A stretch of 53,992 bases of DNA from Tieghemiomyces parasiticus (taxonomy: Eukaryota > Kickxellomycota > Dimargaritomycetes > Dimargaritales > Dimargaritaceae): contig JANBPT010000222.1 of assembly GCA_027575765.1 (NCBI GenBank), positions 1 to 53,992 of the forward strand, read 5' to 3'. Position 1 is the first letter of the stretch. Each line of letters starts with the position of its first letter. This document shows positions 1-11,824 of the stretch, in pieces. Under the pieces are notes generated by a model. That model made no database searches. It was not told the origin of the DNA and was given only the letters and a program-made list of their open reading frames with translations. The translations under genes were made by a program, and so were the position numbers.

Positions 1-3000
1 GGTGGCCAGCAGCATTCATGGACACCAGGTCCAATGTGTGTGTATCCCGTAGGACAACGGGGACCATGGGAGGAAGGCGGGGAGGGGAGAGAGACGGGTA
101 GCAGGCCAAGAGAGGGCGCGCAGGTAGTGAGGGAAGGGAGAATGCCCTGCGAATGACTAAACGGAGGCCTGGGAAAGCCTCTGGCACCCATCCCTCCCAC
201 TATACGCATTCAGCCTGGGCACAGGTCTATGCGGGTGGGGGAGAAGTAGGTATGTTAGTACACGACTCTTACGCGCGTGCGCGGGGGAGGAAGGGGCTCG
301 CATTTACTCGCCTTCACCACCTCATCACGAGCCACCTGTCGCCTTATTGGCCACTATGCCAACCTAGTGGCCAATGCTAGTTGGTCAGCATATACGTTAT
401 CTATGGCGCTAGCCCTCCCACTGTGTGGAGAGAAGTGATTGAGTGAACCTGGGTGTGTATGTGCGTGTGGACGGGAGGAAAGAGGGCGAGAGAGGGAGGG
501 TGGGACCGGAAGGTGGCGGCTGATTCCTGAGGCCACCCCCATCCCCATCACCAACTGTGGCGCCCCACGGCCTGTGCGGGTGCACGGCCAATGTTCTTAA
601 TCATGTGGAGGATGGGGGGGGGGCATACAAGGATGATGGGGGATGGGCAGGTTCACGCGCTACACCTTGTCTATGCTACCCACCTGGCCTTTGGTCAGGG
701 CAACCAATAGAGCGCAGGAGTGTCTACATTTACGTCGTTCTGAGCTTGGGTCGGCGGGGCCCTAGCCTGTCCGTGACGGCGGATTCTTCCAGGCGCTCCC
801 CTTCCCTCCTATAATATCTCAAAGGTAATGTGACCTGCGCACCTGGATAATTGCGCGGCGGAATAGATAAGCCCCCTCCCAGCAACCCACAGGACGAACC
901 CATGCAGGTATGGAGATCATGCCAGCCCTCGGACGGCATGTACGGAAGGAGGAAAGGGGCTAGTGAGACATGGTCATATCGGATTCTTTGATCCTGTTAT
1001 CCGCATGTCACAGGATTCGACACTTGCGCGGTTACGACTGTGGCGGGTACTAGGGGGGGGGGTTAATTTAGACCCTTAGCAGGCATAATCAGTAGACGTG
1101 GCCGCAGGGTGGCTGATGAGCCCGCCAGTTGGGCCGTTCGCCCGCCCACCAAATGAGGGTCTGAGATTAATTGCGTTCCATAGCCCCTCTCCGCCATGTT
1201 TGGTTTAAGCGTAGGGTGTACGGGAAAGCCAGTTACGGCCAACCAGCCGAATGTCCTCCAGCAGGCGCATCTGATATGGCAACCGAAGCAAGCGATGGTG
1301 TACACCGACGCCCTGACAGTCAGCAGCATTCACGCCACACAGCGCGCAGTAGGGGGGGGGTGGTAGGCTACCGCCCTGGGCCGTTCTGAAACCTACCTGG
1401 TTGAAACCATCAGGGATTAAAAAAATCCAGCACTTATCAGCCTGCCGGGGGTTTGAGCACCCAGAGTCCCAATCACTCCACCAGCGATAGCCCAGCACAG
1501 TCGGGGCTTCAACGTACGACATCGATGGCAGCAGTTGCATCTCGTCACCACACTCCCCGCCCCTTTAATCGTACGTAAATGTGAACCACTGCCGCCCCCC
1601 TCACCATACGGCTCCCGCATAAACATCTCGGTGGGAGATGCGCCAGAGCAGACTCGGTCGGCAGCGCTCAGAGGACTGGAGAACGGGGAGCCCTATCCAC
1701 CAGCATACATTCGGCTCCATTGCAACAATGGCGACTTTTGAAAGGAAAAAAGGGGCGCTGGTGGCAAGCAGTAAATATCCTGCGGTGCAGGGGCATTCAC
1801 TCCAACCGGTAACCTAATCGTCCTACCCTCCCTAGCAGCCAACGGCTACACCCGTATAGGTACTACCAGCGAGAAGTCCAAACCTCAGCATCGGCCGTCG
1901 AGACCATCATGGCCTGGACTGTCAAGGCTCCCATCGCCCCCTAGCTTGCAATGATCTCGCCCCTCTCCTTTGCGCTATTTAGCGCCAGGTTCCACAACGC
2001 GCCAGTTGCAGTCAAGTCGGGGAGGCGGGTGGCGTAGATGCCTCGTAGTGCCGACTCGATGGGCCGCCCGTATTTACAGTGGGTAGTGCCGCGGAGTCGA
2101 GTCCCAAGCCTCACCCCCCCTCCGGTCGAGTTGTCGGTCCTGCCCGCACATCATCATCCTGGCATTCCTCCTGCGCCTGGGCAGCCTGGTGTGCAGGCCG
2201 TTATCTATCCGTCCCCAGTCCTCCTCCCCTTTGGCTGCCTTATCTACCCTCTGCGCTTCTTTGAGAGAAAGAGGGCTGGACGGCCTGCCCGTCCCCCCCT
2301 TCTCTCTAAGAGGCGCTCCGGTGGTTGTTTCGTAGTGTTGCTAGCGTAACCATGTCCCCACATCCTCCCGACCATCTCGACAAGTAGGTAGCCACACACC
2401 TGTGACTAAACAATGGCATGCGAGGTCTCGCGTCCACCTCCTCGCCGCCGTGCGTCATCCATGAGCTCATCCTAACAAGGCGTGTGCTGAATCAAGTTAC
2501 ACTTGCCCTTCTCTTTCGACTTCTTTAGCTGCCCTTTTTAAAATATAAAAAACCAGTAGTCCCAATGGGGGGCAGTGGCCTTCTCCTCCTCCTCACTGCC
2601 ATAATTCAGTACGTAATCAGCGTACTAAACCAACAGGCTTCACCCGCCAATGTCTAGGGTTCTCGCGGACTTTGTCAATGCGGCCGAGGTGGGTGGCTTC
2701 GGTTGAAACTCCGCCCAGGAGTAAGCGCCGGCCTATTTCCACTCCTCCCCTGGCTCATACCCCTGGAACACAGGGTTGGTATTTCATGCACGAGCAATGA
2801 ATCGGCGCGTTGCTCGACTAGAGGTTGCGTTGCGGATTAGCGTAGCAACGAAAGACGTAAGAGCATAGGACCAGCGCCGGAGGCTCGCCTATCACCAATG
2901 GCCACACGATCGTAGCTACCCATTGCATGCGTGTCTACCGTCTGGATGCGTAGGCTGGGCAGGAGGGGGGGGGCAGCACCGGGTCAATGGCAATCGGCTG

Positions 3001-4322
3001 GCTCTTAGCCCCAATACCGATAGGCATGTCAGATTCAACCTCACATTGGAAGGTTTGGCCTGCACACTTCTGGCCAGTCCGCCAGTGCATTATGTATGGG
3101 CCCGGCTAGCCCACACATCCAGATACGGAGCTACGATTTGGTAGCGCGCTTATTGGATAAGGCCGTATGGCCGAGTTCCCACACCATCAGGAAGGAATGG
3201 CTTGCGTGTGACCTTCGCGTACTTTTCTGCTTCTAATTCAGCCATGGTTAGTCTGCCCATATTAATGCATGGTGCCGAGCCCGATAACGGGTAGGGTGCT
3301 AGAAGGAGAGGGCAATGGAGTGAGCCACACACCACTTTCCAAAGCATAAATCAGCTGCACATTCCTAACCACTCCTGAAGGCTTATCTTTCCAAGATTCA
3401 CAGTATTAAGGGTCGGGGTATCTGGAGAGGGGGCTAGCGACCATTACATTACCGTTGGCGGCCTTAACCTGTTTGCCACTCCCAAACTCGGCCGAAGTCG
3501 GTCAAATAATCAAGCGGGTATTGTCTATACCACCTGGCCGGCCGTCGCAGTGGCCATCTCACCTCCAAAATTAGATCCTAGGCGAGCCCCCCACCCTTCG
3601 CCCTCTTTGTCCATCCCACCTGTAGATCGAGACCCGCCTCCCCGGGATAGTGAGCATCACCGCCCAACCGTATTGGACTACCCATTCGGACCCGAATGGG
3701 CACAGCGATGGCTGACGGAAGCGCCTAATGGTCCTTGATTGGTGTGATTTCACCTCCCCCCCCTCTCCCCTTGACAGGCTAGAGGAGTGGGAGGAGGAGG
3801 GCACAAAAACTTCGCTAGATAGTTTACCCGGGGAATAAAAGTATCATATCTAAAATCCGTCTCGACTTCGATTACCCGCCACCCACCCCCTCTCCCTCCC
3901 AAGGTGCGGCGTAAAGCTTCTTCACACGTGATTCGCACAACTCCGACGCCCAACCACAGAGGCACTGATTAGTTACTTCTCGGTAAATCAGAATACCCAT
4001 TAGGTAATACACCACTTTGGGGTCCGGTGGTCCGGATCCCAGAAACGTACCCTCATTGGGCAGTAGTCACCGAAATGGCAAGTAGGACTTTCCAAAAAAA
4101 AAAAAAAGAAGCCAACCGATATTTCGTTAGTCGACTGGCAAGCGTGTCCGTTCATGGGGAAGAGCCATAGTCACCCTACCTCTCTCCCTCCTATCTAGCG
4201 ATCCTTGTGGAGCTGGTGTACTTTAGTATTATTATTATTATTATTATAAAAAAGGAATTCATCAATCCACTCACAAGCCTCGGAATCATGGTTTACTCCT
4301 CTCCTAACTCAAATTTCATCAA
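1..4322. other. gene-free left end
   Basis: No reading frame here has family-like sequence. The longest are about 100 codons, overlap on several frames and are low in complexity. What can be seen are G/C homopolymers (G runs near 616, 1050, 1350 and 2965), purine-rich tracts, an A14 run near 4094 and an (ATT)n microsatellite at about 4226-4247 that ends just before the next gene's 3' end. No tRNA or rRNA was recognised. Confidence 0.6.
4226..4247. repeat. (ATT)n microsatellite
   Basis: About seven ATT/TTA units follow a CTTTAG and end in a short A run. It lies about 75 bp beyond the stop codon of the membrane-protein gene on the minus strand, so it is in that gene's 3' flank. Confidence 0.85.
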
Positions 4323-5977
4323 TCAAACCACGTCGACGGGTTTTTCCGCGTCGCCTTCTAGTGGCAGGTTGGATCCAACCGATCCACATTTGGACAATCG
4401 GGCCCACCGCTGTGCCAGCCAGCGGTCCCGCCTGGTATGCAAGGCTAACTGGGTATAGAATATCAGCGCCGTGCCGACGACGCAGCCGGCCAGGACCAAA
4501 ACTACGTAGCCATGGTACTCTCCAAAATCTAGAAACGGGTACACATACTTGTGCTGGGTGGCTAGCATCACAAAGGACATGGCCCAATAGAGCCCCAATA
4601 CGATGATGGGAAAAACGATGTGGCCCGGATGGAGTCGTTGGCGGTTGAGCGTTTCCTCGATGATCAGGACTACCAGGTCGAAGGTGTGGGGGGCCATGCT
4701 GCTGTACAGGGTGAACGGGGTGTCGGTATGGAAGCCCTCGGAGTAGAGGGCGGTCCAAAAGACAATGGGGACGAGGAGGTGGAAGGTAGCGAAGAGCTCG
4801 TAGATGGCTTGGTAGGCCAGCCGAGTAGCGCGCGGGGCAGGGATCAGAGCTTCGAGGCGGCGGAGGGCGGCTACATTGGGTACTGGGTCGGTATGGTGGT
4901 GGGCCTTGTCAAAGTAGCAGTAGAGGCCGGAAGCGGTGGTGGAGAGCTGGGGGGGGGCAGAGTGTAAAGCCGGTCGAGAGGAGTCCAGCCGAGAGGGGAG
5001 ATGATAAACGGGTTGAATGGACGACAGGTGGGAGGGTCAATAAACGATGTGAATGGGAGGAGGGGGTTAGTGGGTCGATGAATGACGTAGATATTAGTGT
5101 AAAAAGTCAGGGTTATAGGTGAGTAGGTGATCCTAACCAGCATCGCCGGAAGGGAAGAGGGAACCTTGGCGATTGTACCATGACAGCAACCAATTCAAAC
5201 CATGTGAGTACGCTCCCACTCTTTCTTGTTCTCTCTCTCTCTGTCTAGCTGAATACCGGCGGAGTCGCCGCCAGAAACTTCACGACGGGTCGTGCCACCG
5301 CCCAGTACGGCGGGGCTTCATCCGCTCGTACCAACAAAGGGGTTGACCCCACTTTCTCGTACCATAGCGTTATGGTAAGCGCCAGTCCAACTTACCATGA
5401 GGTAGAGTGTCAGCCCAATGAATGACCAATCAGTCAGATAATTAAAGAACTTGTACCCTTGGTACAGAAACAGTACGATGGTGGTGCCAATGGCGAACGC
5501 GAGGAGGACCAGACGCACCAGGAACAGCGTGCGCGGGGTCACCAGGTTAGACGTGACCCACCGCTCCACGATATCGTCACGCGGGTCCAGCGATCGGAAG
5601 GGCTTGAGGTATGCGCTGGACCAGATCCGCCGCCAAATGGGCGGCCTCGTTTTGTCCGTCAGGCTGGCCAGTGGGGATGAGCGTGGGGAACCAGACAAAG
5701 TTGCATCGGGACCGTCCGGCGTCAATTTCTCCGGGCGGCTAGAGTTCTGCCCAGCCTGGTGCTTAGCCCCGGCGCCACCGGTGGAATCGCTAAGGAACCG
5801 GTCCCGGTCGTCTTCCGATGCTTGGGCCTCGGAGTCTAATCCATGCAGGGTTCGGGCACTGCCGGTGTCATACAGAGTTCCGCCGCTGCGAGGAATGATG
5901 GTTGATGTGCACGGCGAGGAGTCCGGTGGGCAGATGACGTCAGAAGCCTGAGGAGACCGGAGGTGACTGTTCGACAT
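4323..5977 (-). CDS. FAR-17a/AIG1/rolling-stone-like multi-pass membrane protein
   Basis: Two-exon model: exon 1 5977-5396, intron 5395-4947 (GTAAGT donor, acceptor after a C9 tract), exon 2 4946-4323. The join is in phase 0 and gives about 401 residues. The first 110 or so residues are polar and Ser/Pro-rich, probably cytosolic. Hydrophobic segments follow: a LVLLAFAIGTTIVLFLYQG stretch, the YLTDWSFIGLTLYLM motif at the exon junction, then several helices including one after a PHTFDLV motif. A KYVYPFLDF motif precedes the last helix, and a short basic tail ends the protein. The pattern Y.T.WSF..LTLY, then HT/N..E...NR....H...P, then YPFLD is shared by the FAR-17a/AIG1 and rolling-stone families. 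AIG1 members are threonine hydrolases of fatty-acid hydroxy-fatty-acid esters, but this reaction is not established for this branch. The 449-bp intron is long for the window, and a small unseen exon inside it is possible. Confidence 0.7.
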
Positions 5978-8045
5978 CGCTTGGGAAAAAGTAGGATGCG
6001 TAGAGTAGCTATCCGAGCGGCGTACGCCGAGGGGAAAGGAGAAGGAGGGGGTGGGGGAGGGCTTGAAAGTGTCCGAGGTGGCCCGCGGCTGAAAACAAGG
6101 TGCGACACAAGCACTGAACGCTGTGCAGGGCGTTTGATGGATAGGCTAGGGTTGTAGATCGCGGGGGATCTAGGGGAAGGAGCCAGGGAGACGGCTGTAG
6201 TGAGAGGATCCGGTGGCTGAGGAAGATGTATCTAGTCTATGTTCGGACGAGCTGGAAAATTGAAAAGTTAAAATCAACAAAAGACGGGATATTCGCCATA
6301 CAAAGCTGACAACGTCTGGATCCCGTCAGCAGCCACACGTAGGGATGAAGATTGAGAGGATACTGAACCGGATTCAAAAGGGAGAAGGTGGTAGACGGAG
6401 AGCGTCAGTTATGAATGGGGCCATCGGCCCAATCGGACTATTTTTTCCTCAGCCCTCTTGAGACCGTAGCCCAACCACAAAACCCCCCTGGCATGGCATT
6501 GCGAAACCAACGGTGTTGGAACCCTCCCTCCTCACAAGTCCACTTTCCACGACTCGTTATTTCCTGGTGAGTCTTTTTTTTTTCTGTCTGTGTTTTCTAA
6601 TACTACCACCACTAGTGGGAACCTGGCAAGGCGGCGGAACTGCGGATAGGCTTACGTATGCCCCCCCTTCCATGCTCTAAATGGAAACTGAATAACCATA
6701 TAACGTGCTGAAAATACCTGGTGGCCGACCACCAGATCGAAACTGCGGGCCAAACAGGAACTGGGTTCAAACGAGGGCGATGCGTGATGGTGGGCAGCAC
6801 CGAGGCAGCTCGCATTATGGTGTTATTTTGAGCCACTCTGTGTCTCATCGGCCGCAATCTGGGCCATTAGGTTAACGCAGGGGAGGTGGCACGGTTCAGG
6901 AACCAGTTTCACCCCCTCCTGACCTAGCATTCTTTCCCTACAGACCCTGAGTTGCTATATATGAGACCAGGGTCAAGCAGCCTTTTTTAAACTTACGCAC
7001 AGACCTGGAATGAAAAACCCCCATACGGGGCTGCCAAGTCCCACAACGTGGGTGGTTTCACCCCCTGGCTTGGGAGTAGGGGCGGCGTTCCTCGGCCTAA
7101 TCCGAAGAGAACCGGAGATTTACTCAGGGTTGTGTATTATATGGCCGTCTTTCGCCGAATGCACCGATTCTGCCCTAGTTATTCCAGTCTGCCAGGAGAG
7201 GGAGGGGGGAAGGCACATTCAGCTTGCACTGGACCTCAAGTGTGGTAGTGGTGACTGACCCAATGGATTACGCCTGCGTATCCTAGGGAAGCCGGTGTAC
7301 TCCGAATGGGCACCCGACACGATCTAGTCGATTTCAGAATCGACTCGGAGAGGCTAGCATGAGGGTATGTGGGCACATCCATTTCCAGAGCTGGCTAGTG
7401 GAATTGTGCCGCGAGACGGGGCAATCAGGCAAGGTCCGCAACGAAACACACGGCTAACTAAGGCTGTCGTGCATAACCCATTCAAAGGAGAGGCTGGATA
7501 CCCAGATGGAACAGAGTGCTGCTATGGTTGCAGCTGCCTCCATACGCCATTTTTCTACTCCTCGTCTTCACTGCTCTACCACGCTATATGTCCGATGGGA
7601 CCCTGCCACCCGTCGTAGACAATCATGAGGCCGCTATGCACTGGGCTGGCCAGATGGGTAGCGTTCTGGGCACACTGCAAGCGCTGCCGCCGTCGCCCGG
7701 TAGCTGACGGTCATCGGCCTGCTTAGCATGTAGACCACCGCGAGTGCGACTTTTTACCCTTGGGTTTAGAGAACAGCCCCCCCCTCTTTAGCCTCTCCCT
7801 GCCATGTACGCGTGCACCGGGTCCTTACGGTACACCTGCACATAATTGATGTCGGCTCCGGGGCCATGTAACGTTGACAACAGGAAAGCCGAATATGCGC
7901 ATACACCCCTTGCTTTTCCACATGGCTCTGGTCTGCTGCCTCTCACCCATCCCTCGTCTTAGACTCGCCGCACTAAAAAATCGCCCGAATATAGGTAACC
8001 AACCGTTCTCCTCATTCCCCGGTGCACGCGGACCGTATTGCCACC
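5978..8045. other. intergenic, no gene seen
   Basis: Upstream flank of the membrane-protein gene and of the aldo-keto reductase pseudogene. It holds a T10 run near 6570, short G/C runs and several frames under 85 codons with no recognisable sequence. A purine-rich stretch at about 6030-6060 lies close upstream of the membrane-protein start. Nothing else is supported. Confidence 0.55.
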
Positions 8046-9161
8046 ATGTCGCTCAACCTTTCCAGAAATAATACCATCTATAGCCAAACTGCCATTCCCC
8101 ATCGTGGGCTACAGCCTGTACCAGGTCCCGGCCGACCAGCGCGCGACCAGTTTGGTTAAGAAGGCTCTCCAGCTGGGCTACCGCCACCTTGACACGGCCG
8201 CCGAGTACTACAATGAGACCGAAACCGGACAGGGCATCCGCGAGAGCGGGCTTCCTCGCAGCGAGGTAAGCGTTTCGACTGCCACACCAAAAACGTAATT
8301 AAACGTTATGTATGGTTCTGAGCCTCCCGCATCCCTCCCCACTCTACATTTCAATTATGGGTTTGACCAAGGTCCAAAGGCCAGGGGCTTTACTATTTCA
8401 TACATAATAACCAACGAAACCTCTACAGCACATACGAACCCCCCCCCTCATCTATTTTTTTCAATTATTATCTTGTACTCCAATCTCGTCACTCCCCTTT
8501 GCCATGGTTGGCCGTCCTACCCACATGAGCAACTTAGCTCTACGTTACCACCAAGCTGCGCGACAATGACTACGGGTTCGACCCGACCACCGTGGCCTTC
8601 AATGACAGCCTGAAGAAGCTGGGCCTAGACTACGTTGACCTATGCCTAATCCATTCGCTGCATGGCGGACCCAGATCACGCCTGGAGTCATGGCGGGCCA
8701 TGGAACAACTCCATCGTGAAGGCCGCGTTAAGAGCATCGACGTGTCCAACTACGGCGTCCGTCGCCTCTAGGAGCTACTGGAGGTGGCCCGGGTTTAGGC
8801 CCGCGGTGAACCAAATCGAGCTTCGCCCCTAGCTCAACCAGCACGATATTGCGGTGGCGGCCTATTCGCCGCTATCCCGGGGTAAAAAGTCGGACGATCC
8901 CACCTTGACCAAGCTTGCCACCAAGTACAACAGGACATGGGTTCAGATTTTGGTCCGCTGGTTGATCCAAAGGGGTTACGTGGCCCTGGTCAAGACGGTC
9001 AACGAGGCACGCCTCGCAACCAGCATTGACGTGCTTGATTTCGAGCTCAGTGACGTCGATATGAAGGCTCTGGATGCCCTTCATGAGGACCTACACGTCG
9101 GTAAGTTGTACCTTCTCTCAACCTTGAACTCAGTCGCTCTAGATGGATTGTACTGTAGAGC

Positions 9162-9231
9162 GGGAGAGAAAGAGAGAGAGAGAGAGAGTGTGTGTGTGTG
9201 TGTATGTGTGAGAAAGAGAAAGTGTGTGTAT
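9162..9231. repeat. compound (GA)n(GT)n microsatellite
   Basis: A GA-rich run passes directly into a GT run, then a second imperfect GA and GT block. It lies in the last intron of the aldo-keto reductase pseudogene. A similar compound array is at 30892-30934. Confidence 0.9.
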
Positions 9232-9367
9232 GGAATTCCTGGGCAATAGAGCCTGTTGAGGTCACACAGTTTGATCTAACGCTGCTCCATTTATAATCTG
9301 CGTTTTGGCCCTTCCTGTCGTATGCCGCCTCCTCCTGCATTAACTTATTTATCTGGATTGTGACGAT

Positions 9368-9395
9368 GGGGGGGGGGGGTTTTTTTGGGGGGGGG
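9368..9395 (+). repeat. G12-T7-G9 homopolymer block
   Basis: Twelve G, seven T and nine G in a row, ending nine bases before the acceptor AG of the pseudogene's last intron. A pyrimidine tract is therefore lacking at that acceptor. The G runs could form a quadruplex, but this cannot be judged from sequence alone. Confidence 0.85.
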
Positions 9396-9430
9396 TCGAA
9401 ATAGCTTGGGACCCTACCACTGTCCCTTAG

Positions 9431-10150
9431 ATATACCAATGTATCAATACACTTGAAATAAACCTTTCGCCACACTTCGAATCTGTAAATCTAGAGTACG
9501 ATCAATAGGTAGACTTTGTACCAACTGATGTACGGGTAATAATACATTCGTTTGTTTGTTTTGGACCTTCACATCCCCAATCCTCCGATTTTTATCTGCC
9601 ATTGTACTATTTTGCTATAATATTTAATTACACAAGGCCAAGTTCACTACACCCCAGGTCAGGGGTCCGCTCACTGGGGTCATTAACACCTAGAAGACGC
9701 CTCAGTATATTCGGCCAGAATGCTTCACTATTCTAGCTCTTCACTACTTGCGCCATTTCTCACCTTACATTGCTTCCAACCAGCTCCCACCTGCCTCCGC
9801 TTCCATCGCAGCCTTATCATATCCGTTACTGCCACTGTTCCTAATTACCTCCCCCACTAAAAAGCTCACCATTCCTTAGGGACTGTCTTACTCAACGAGG
9901 CATTGAGACGCCCGGGCACTGCCTGGAGCAAGGCAAGGTACCTCCTAATATACATATAGATATATATATATATATGTACGACCGGACAGAATATGGGCTT
10001 TATTGGTCCAGTATCATAGCTTCCCCTCTTCCAACCGATCCCCTCCCACTAGCTTTACATAAAGCTTGGCTATCAGCGAATCCCTCCGCATAATCGACTG
10101 CCTTTGGCCCCACTACAGGCAATCGAGGTCAGGTAGTTAGCCCGTTACCT
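9431..10150. other. intergenic with repeat copy A
   Basis: Spacer between the pseudogene and the F-box-like gene's 3' end. It holds copy A of the interspersed repeat and an AT palindrome (about 9951-9977, runs of TA). No coding frame is seen. Confidence 0.6.
9735..10090 (+). repeat. diverged interspersed repeat, copy A
   Basis: About 350 bp that align by eye to 14165-14475 in the same orientation. Shared blocks include GGGACTGTCT(T/C)ACT at 9878, GAGA(C/T)GCCC at 9905, TGCC(T/C)GGAGCA about 15 bases later, TTTATTGG(T/C)CC near 10000 and CCACTAG near 10050. Copy A has an extra TA-rich palindrome that copy B lacks. By eye, identity within the shared blocks is roughly 70-80%. There is no coding capacity and no clear terminal repeat. 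Confidence 0.7.
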
Positions 10151-11824
10151 TTAAGCCCCCTCGGGGAGAGAAGTGAGAACAGCCGGGGGAGGCGGGTAGA
10201 AGAGTACCTCCAAAGGTTTGTCCTTGGTGGCGTGAAAGCCCCTATTATACGACTGAAGACCGCTAGATGCATCATCAAAAGATACCGTGTCAGGCTCAGT
10301 AAGCTGACGGCTGATCGCTTCCGCCGCAACGGTGAACCCAAGTCGGTCTGCATACGCCTTTGCGGACCGTTTGAACTTTTCCGGAGCCTCAGACCGAGTC
10401 CTATCATGGATGGACATTCCAGCCCAGCAGTAGTCCTCGGCATTCGGATGGTACCCATACTCGTGTTGCAATATGTAGGCCAATTCGAAAGTTGACCTGA
10501 TCAATATCGGATCCCCGTCACGACCGAGGGCGTCAAGAAAAGTGGGTAAAAGCTCGACCTTACCGAATGTAACCAGCGTGGTCACGACCCACTGAGGAAA
10601 CCACTCGTTGGCCAAGCTTTTACGGACTAGATGCATAGCGTTTCCACCATCGTCATGGAACAGCTCCCGCACACCGCCATTGAGCGCTGGGTCATTTCTC
10701 ATTGCATCAGTTAAGGCATCGTCATCAATAAGCTTAACTCCCTGCTGTAGCGCCTTGACGAGGATACCAACGTCCCCCATGACCACGGCAGCGTAATAGG
10801 GGAACACTTTGGTCAGCTCGACAATGTTGGCATCCGTTGCGATATAGAACCTGTTGGCCGATCCGGGACGAGTGTTAGGGAGGCGTCCAGTCGAGAGTGG
10901 CCCAGCAATCGGCCAGGGTTGCATAACATGTGGCGGCGGGGGAAGCGCTGCAACGTTGTCCACTTCTGGCAGGTTACCTCCCGGAATTCGGGGGGCTACC
11001 GGTTCAGCATCATCAAGTTGGATGCCTACCTCCGGCTGGAGGGGGTCAAGGGGCGGTGGGACCTCACCGGCCGCCTGGTCGTCATCGTTTTGCCCTTGGG
11101 CGAAAAGTGAGGCCCGAGTGTGAGAAGGTAGGTTCTCCCATATCAGTATCGCGTCATATCGACCTTGTGCACTTTTAATCGTAAGTACACGTAGAGGGGA
11201 GGCCATCGTTTCGTAAAATGCGGCTCCATCCATAGGAATGTCGTTCATTCTTTGCACCCAGATACCATTATGCTCCACAGGGACGGTAGTGGTATCCATG
11301 AGCTGGCGAAGTTTCCCGTACGCAGTGCAGATGGTCTGGTTGCGTCGTAAGAAAACGAGCGCAATAGCAATGCAGTATCAATGGGAGGTTAGGACTCGTT
11401 AGCCGGAGCTGGGGGTTGTGAGCCACGGCGTCTCTACTTCATGCATTGTGACGAAGGGGGTCCATACACCCTGCGTCTCAATGTGGGCACCATGTAGGTG
11501 AGGGCCATTGATAAACTAAAAGTGTGACTGGGCAGTTACCTCCTTCATTTCGTGTCGGACCGATTCGACGGTTATATGTAAATACTTAAAAGCGAGCGAC
11601 GCCTGATCTTGGTCCGACTTCTTGACCAAGTGCTGGAGTACTCTGTGGACCAACTCATTGGGGAGCTTGGATAAGTAGCAGGCTTGTGTACCATCAGTCT
11701 TGCCCTGGACGCTGAATTTGCCTTGGCTATCTTTTAGGGACGATCCCTGGGAGCTGCCCACAGGGCTGCCCATGGTAGCGGTGGGAAGGGCCGCAAACAG
11801 TGCAACGACGATTACCGCACGCAT
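10151..11824 (-). CDS. predicted secreted protein with F-box-like motif and ankyrin-like region
   Basis: Two-exon model: exon 1 11824-11540, intron 11539-11336 (GTAACT donor, CCAG acceptor), exon 2 11335-10151, phase 0, about 489 residues. Residues 1-20 form a signal peptide (MRAVIVVALFAALPTATMGS). Residues 51-82 read LSKLPNELVHRVLQHL, then SLAFKYLH, the pattern of an F-box (SKP1-binding) motif. A Pro- and Asp-rich linker follows. Around residues 255-330, segments such as YYAAVVMGDVGILVKALQQG resemble degenerate ankyrin helices. The C-terminus is polar. An F-box is normally cytosolic, so its pairing with an export signal is unusual. If the organism is a parasite or symbiont, an effector acting in the host cytosol is possible, but this is inference. 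Alternatively the motif is coincidental, or the signal peptide comes from a wrong start. A further 3' intron cannot be excluded near the final Pro-rich codons. Confidence 0.6.

Larger units (their letters stand above)
8046..9430 (+). pseudogene. aldo-keto reductase pseudogene (three exons)
   Basis: Decayed NADPH-dependent aldo-keto reductase. Exon 1 is 8046-8265 (ATG in a CCACC context), exon 2 is 8538-9100 and exon 3 is 9405-9430. GT-AG borders and phases still fit, and the family's C-terminal WDP ending is in exon 3 (AWDPTTVP, then TAG). The fold is clear: HLDTAAEYYNE carries the catalytic Asp and Tyr, VTTKL the Lys and LIHS the His. Then come GRVKSIDVSNYGV and AAYSPLSRGK. Lesions: one extra C in the C4 near 8095-8098 shifts the frame before IVGYSLYQV; TAG at 8769; TAG at 8796 with a +1 shift to reach RPAVNQIEL; TAG at 8830 where the family has Tyr; and about nine codons missing after LNQ. 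The second intron holds a compound microsatellite and a G12-T7-G9 tract directly before its acceptor. So many independent breaks make sequencing error unlikely. Confidence 0.85.

Noticed and set aside
2038..2349. 103-codon plus frame in the left spacer
   Set aside because: Pro/Arg-rich, no domain or signal, and a second overlapping frame is equally open.
10151..11299. F-box-like gene starting at the ATG at 11299
   Set aside because: The upstream codons (AYGKLRQL) continue in frame to a good acceptor and join in phase to the signal-peptide exon.
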